From assembly GCA_019313765.1 (NCBI GenBank), contig JAFDAP010000146.1, forward strand, positions 1 through 5,513: DNA of 5,513 nucleotides. The letters run 5' to 3'. Source of the DNA: Deltaproteobacteria bacterium. GTDB lineage: Bacteria > Desulfobacterota > DSM-4660 > Desulfatiglandales > Desulfatiglandaceae. Within the stretch, counting starts at the first letter, position 1; the number at the start of each line of letters is the position of its first letter. Positions 5,276 to 5,513 of this stretch are shown in pieces. The notes beneath the pieces are model-generated. The model saw nothing but the letters and a program-made list of their open reading frames with translations, ran no database searches and was not told the origin of the DNA. The translations under genes and the position numbers were made by a program.

Positions 5276-5513
5276 ATGGCTGAAAAGAGTTTTGAAGACA
5301 AGACTGAAAAAGCTACGCCCAAAAAGAGACAAGAGGCCAGAAAGAAGGGAGAAGTAGCAAAAAGCAGGGAGTTGCCTTCAGTTGCCGTTCTCTTAGCCAG
5401 CCTGGTTGCCTTGACCATTTTTGGATCATATATGTACACCCATATCAAGACTATTATGGGGAGGGCATTTTCTCTTCCTATTTCGAATGATCTGAATGTT
5501 CATGATTTTCTGG
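5276..5513 (+). CDS. flhB: Flagellar export gate protein FlhB, N-terminal part (3' end outside window)
   Basis: The frame opens at the ATG at 5276 and runs off the window after 79 codons. The N-terminus, EDKTEKATPKKRQEARKKGE followed by VAKSREL, is the characteristic start of FlhB and its type III secretion relatives. A first membrane helix follows at about residues 34-54 (PSVAVLLASLVALTIFGSY). FlhB binds FliR at the gate, and its cytoplasmic domain, not visible here, self-cleaves at NPTH to switch export from rod/hook to filament proteins. A TAG directly precedes the ATG in frame, so no longer start exists. The upstream signal is weak (TGGA at 5265-5268), unlike fliL, fliN and fliQ. Direct placement after fliR in a flagellar operon makes a non-flagellar homologue unlikely. 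Confidence 0.95.
   Translation, partial: MAEKSFEDKTEKATPKKRQEARKKGEVAKSRELPSVAVLLASLVALTIFGSYMYTHIKTIMGRAFSLPISNDLNVHDFL

Noticed and set aside
4993..5283. 96-codon + strand open frame from a GTG across the fliR-flhB gap
   Set aside because: Its translation is low-complexity repeat (KITNYKYQITNKSQY and similar), it overlaps the flhB start, and it has no family resemblance. It follows from the G-poor repeat lacking stops in this frame.
5114..5448. Two overlapping minus-strand open frames facing flhB (5114-5332, 5212-5448)
   Set aside because: They lie opposite the conserved flhB start and the repeat block, have no recognisable domains, and have the look of antisense shadows.

Overview
The window is a stretch of a flagellar operon. 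All genes are on the + strand and closely packed: the 3' end of an OmpA/MotB-type gene, a complete motB-like gene, fliL, fliM, fliN, fliO, fliP, fliQ, fliR and, after a 319-bp gap, the first 79 codons of flhB. The order motB-fliL-fliM-fliN-fliO-fliP-fliQ-fliR-flhB, the moderate-to-low GC content, and two MotB-like genes in a row upstream of fliL fit a Gram-negative bacterium of the Desulfobacterota (former Deltaproteobacteria), Nitrospirota or a similar lineage. This placement is inferred from gene order and general protein character. The sequence alone does not fix the taxon.

Positions 1-942 hold the stator part: two consecutive proteins with OmpA-like peptidoglycan-binding C-termini, the second complete with the MotB membrane helix and its ion-binding Asp. 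Positions 953-2791 hold FliL (stator/basal-body associated) and the switch/C-ring proteins FliM and FliN, which carry the CheY-P docking motif and SpoA domains. Positions 2815-4956 hold the membrane core of the flagellar type III export gate (FliO assembly factor, then FliP, FliQ and FliR), and flhB, the substrate-specificity switch, begins at 5276. The products would build the torque-generating and rotor parts together with the export channel of one motor. Gaps between genes run from a 1-nt overlap to 25 nt up to fliR, so one polycistronic transcript with local translational coupling is likely.

The exception to this tight packing is 4957-5275, between fliR and flhB. It has no convincing gene. 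It contains an 8-bp tandem motif, then an A/C-rich, G-poor tract with three copies of a 13-mer. A T-rich tract follows that is partly complementary to the first, then a GC-rich hairpin. Imperfect 14-bp inverted repeats at 5011-5024 and 5232-5245 may mark the ends of a small non-coding repeat element. A strong Shine-Dalgarno leader nearly identical to that of fliQ lies just before this element, whereas flhB itself has a weak one. This suggests, without proof, that the element was inserted into the flhB leader.

The coding part is an ordinary, well-conserved flagellar cluster. I found no undescribed multi-gene system here. The repeat-bearing fliR-flhB gap and the tandem MotB-like genes are the parts worth a second look.
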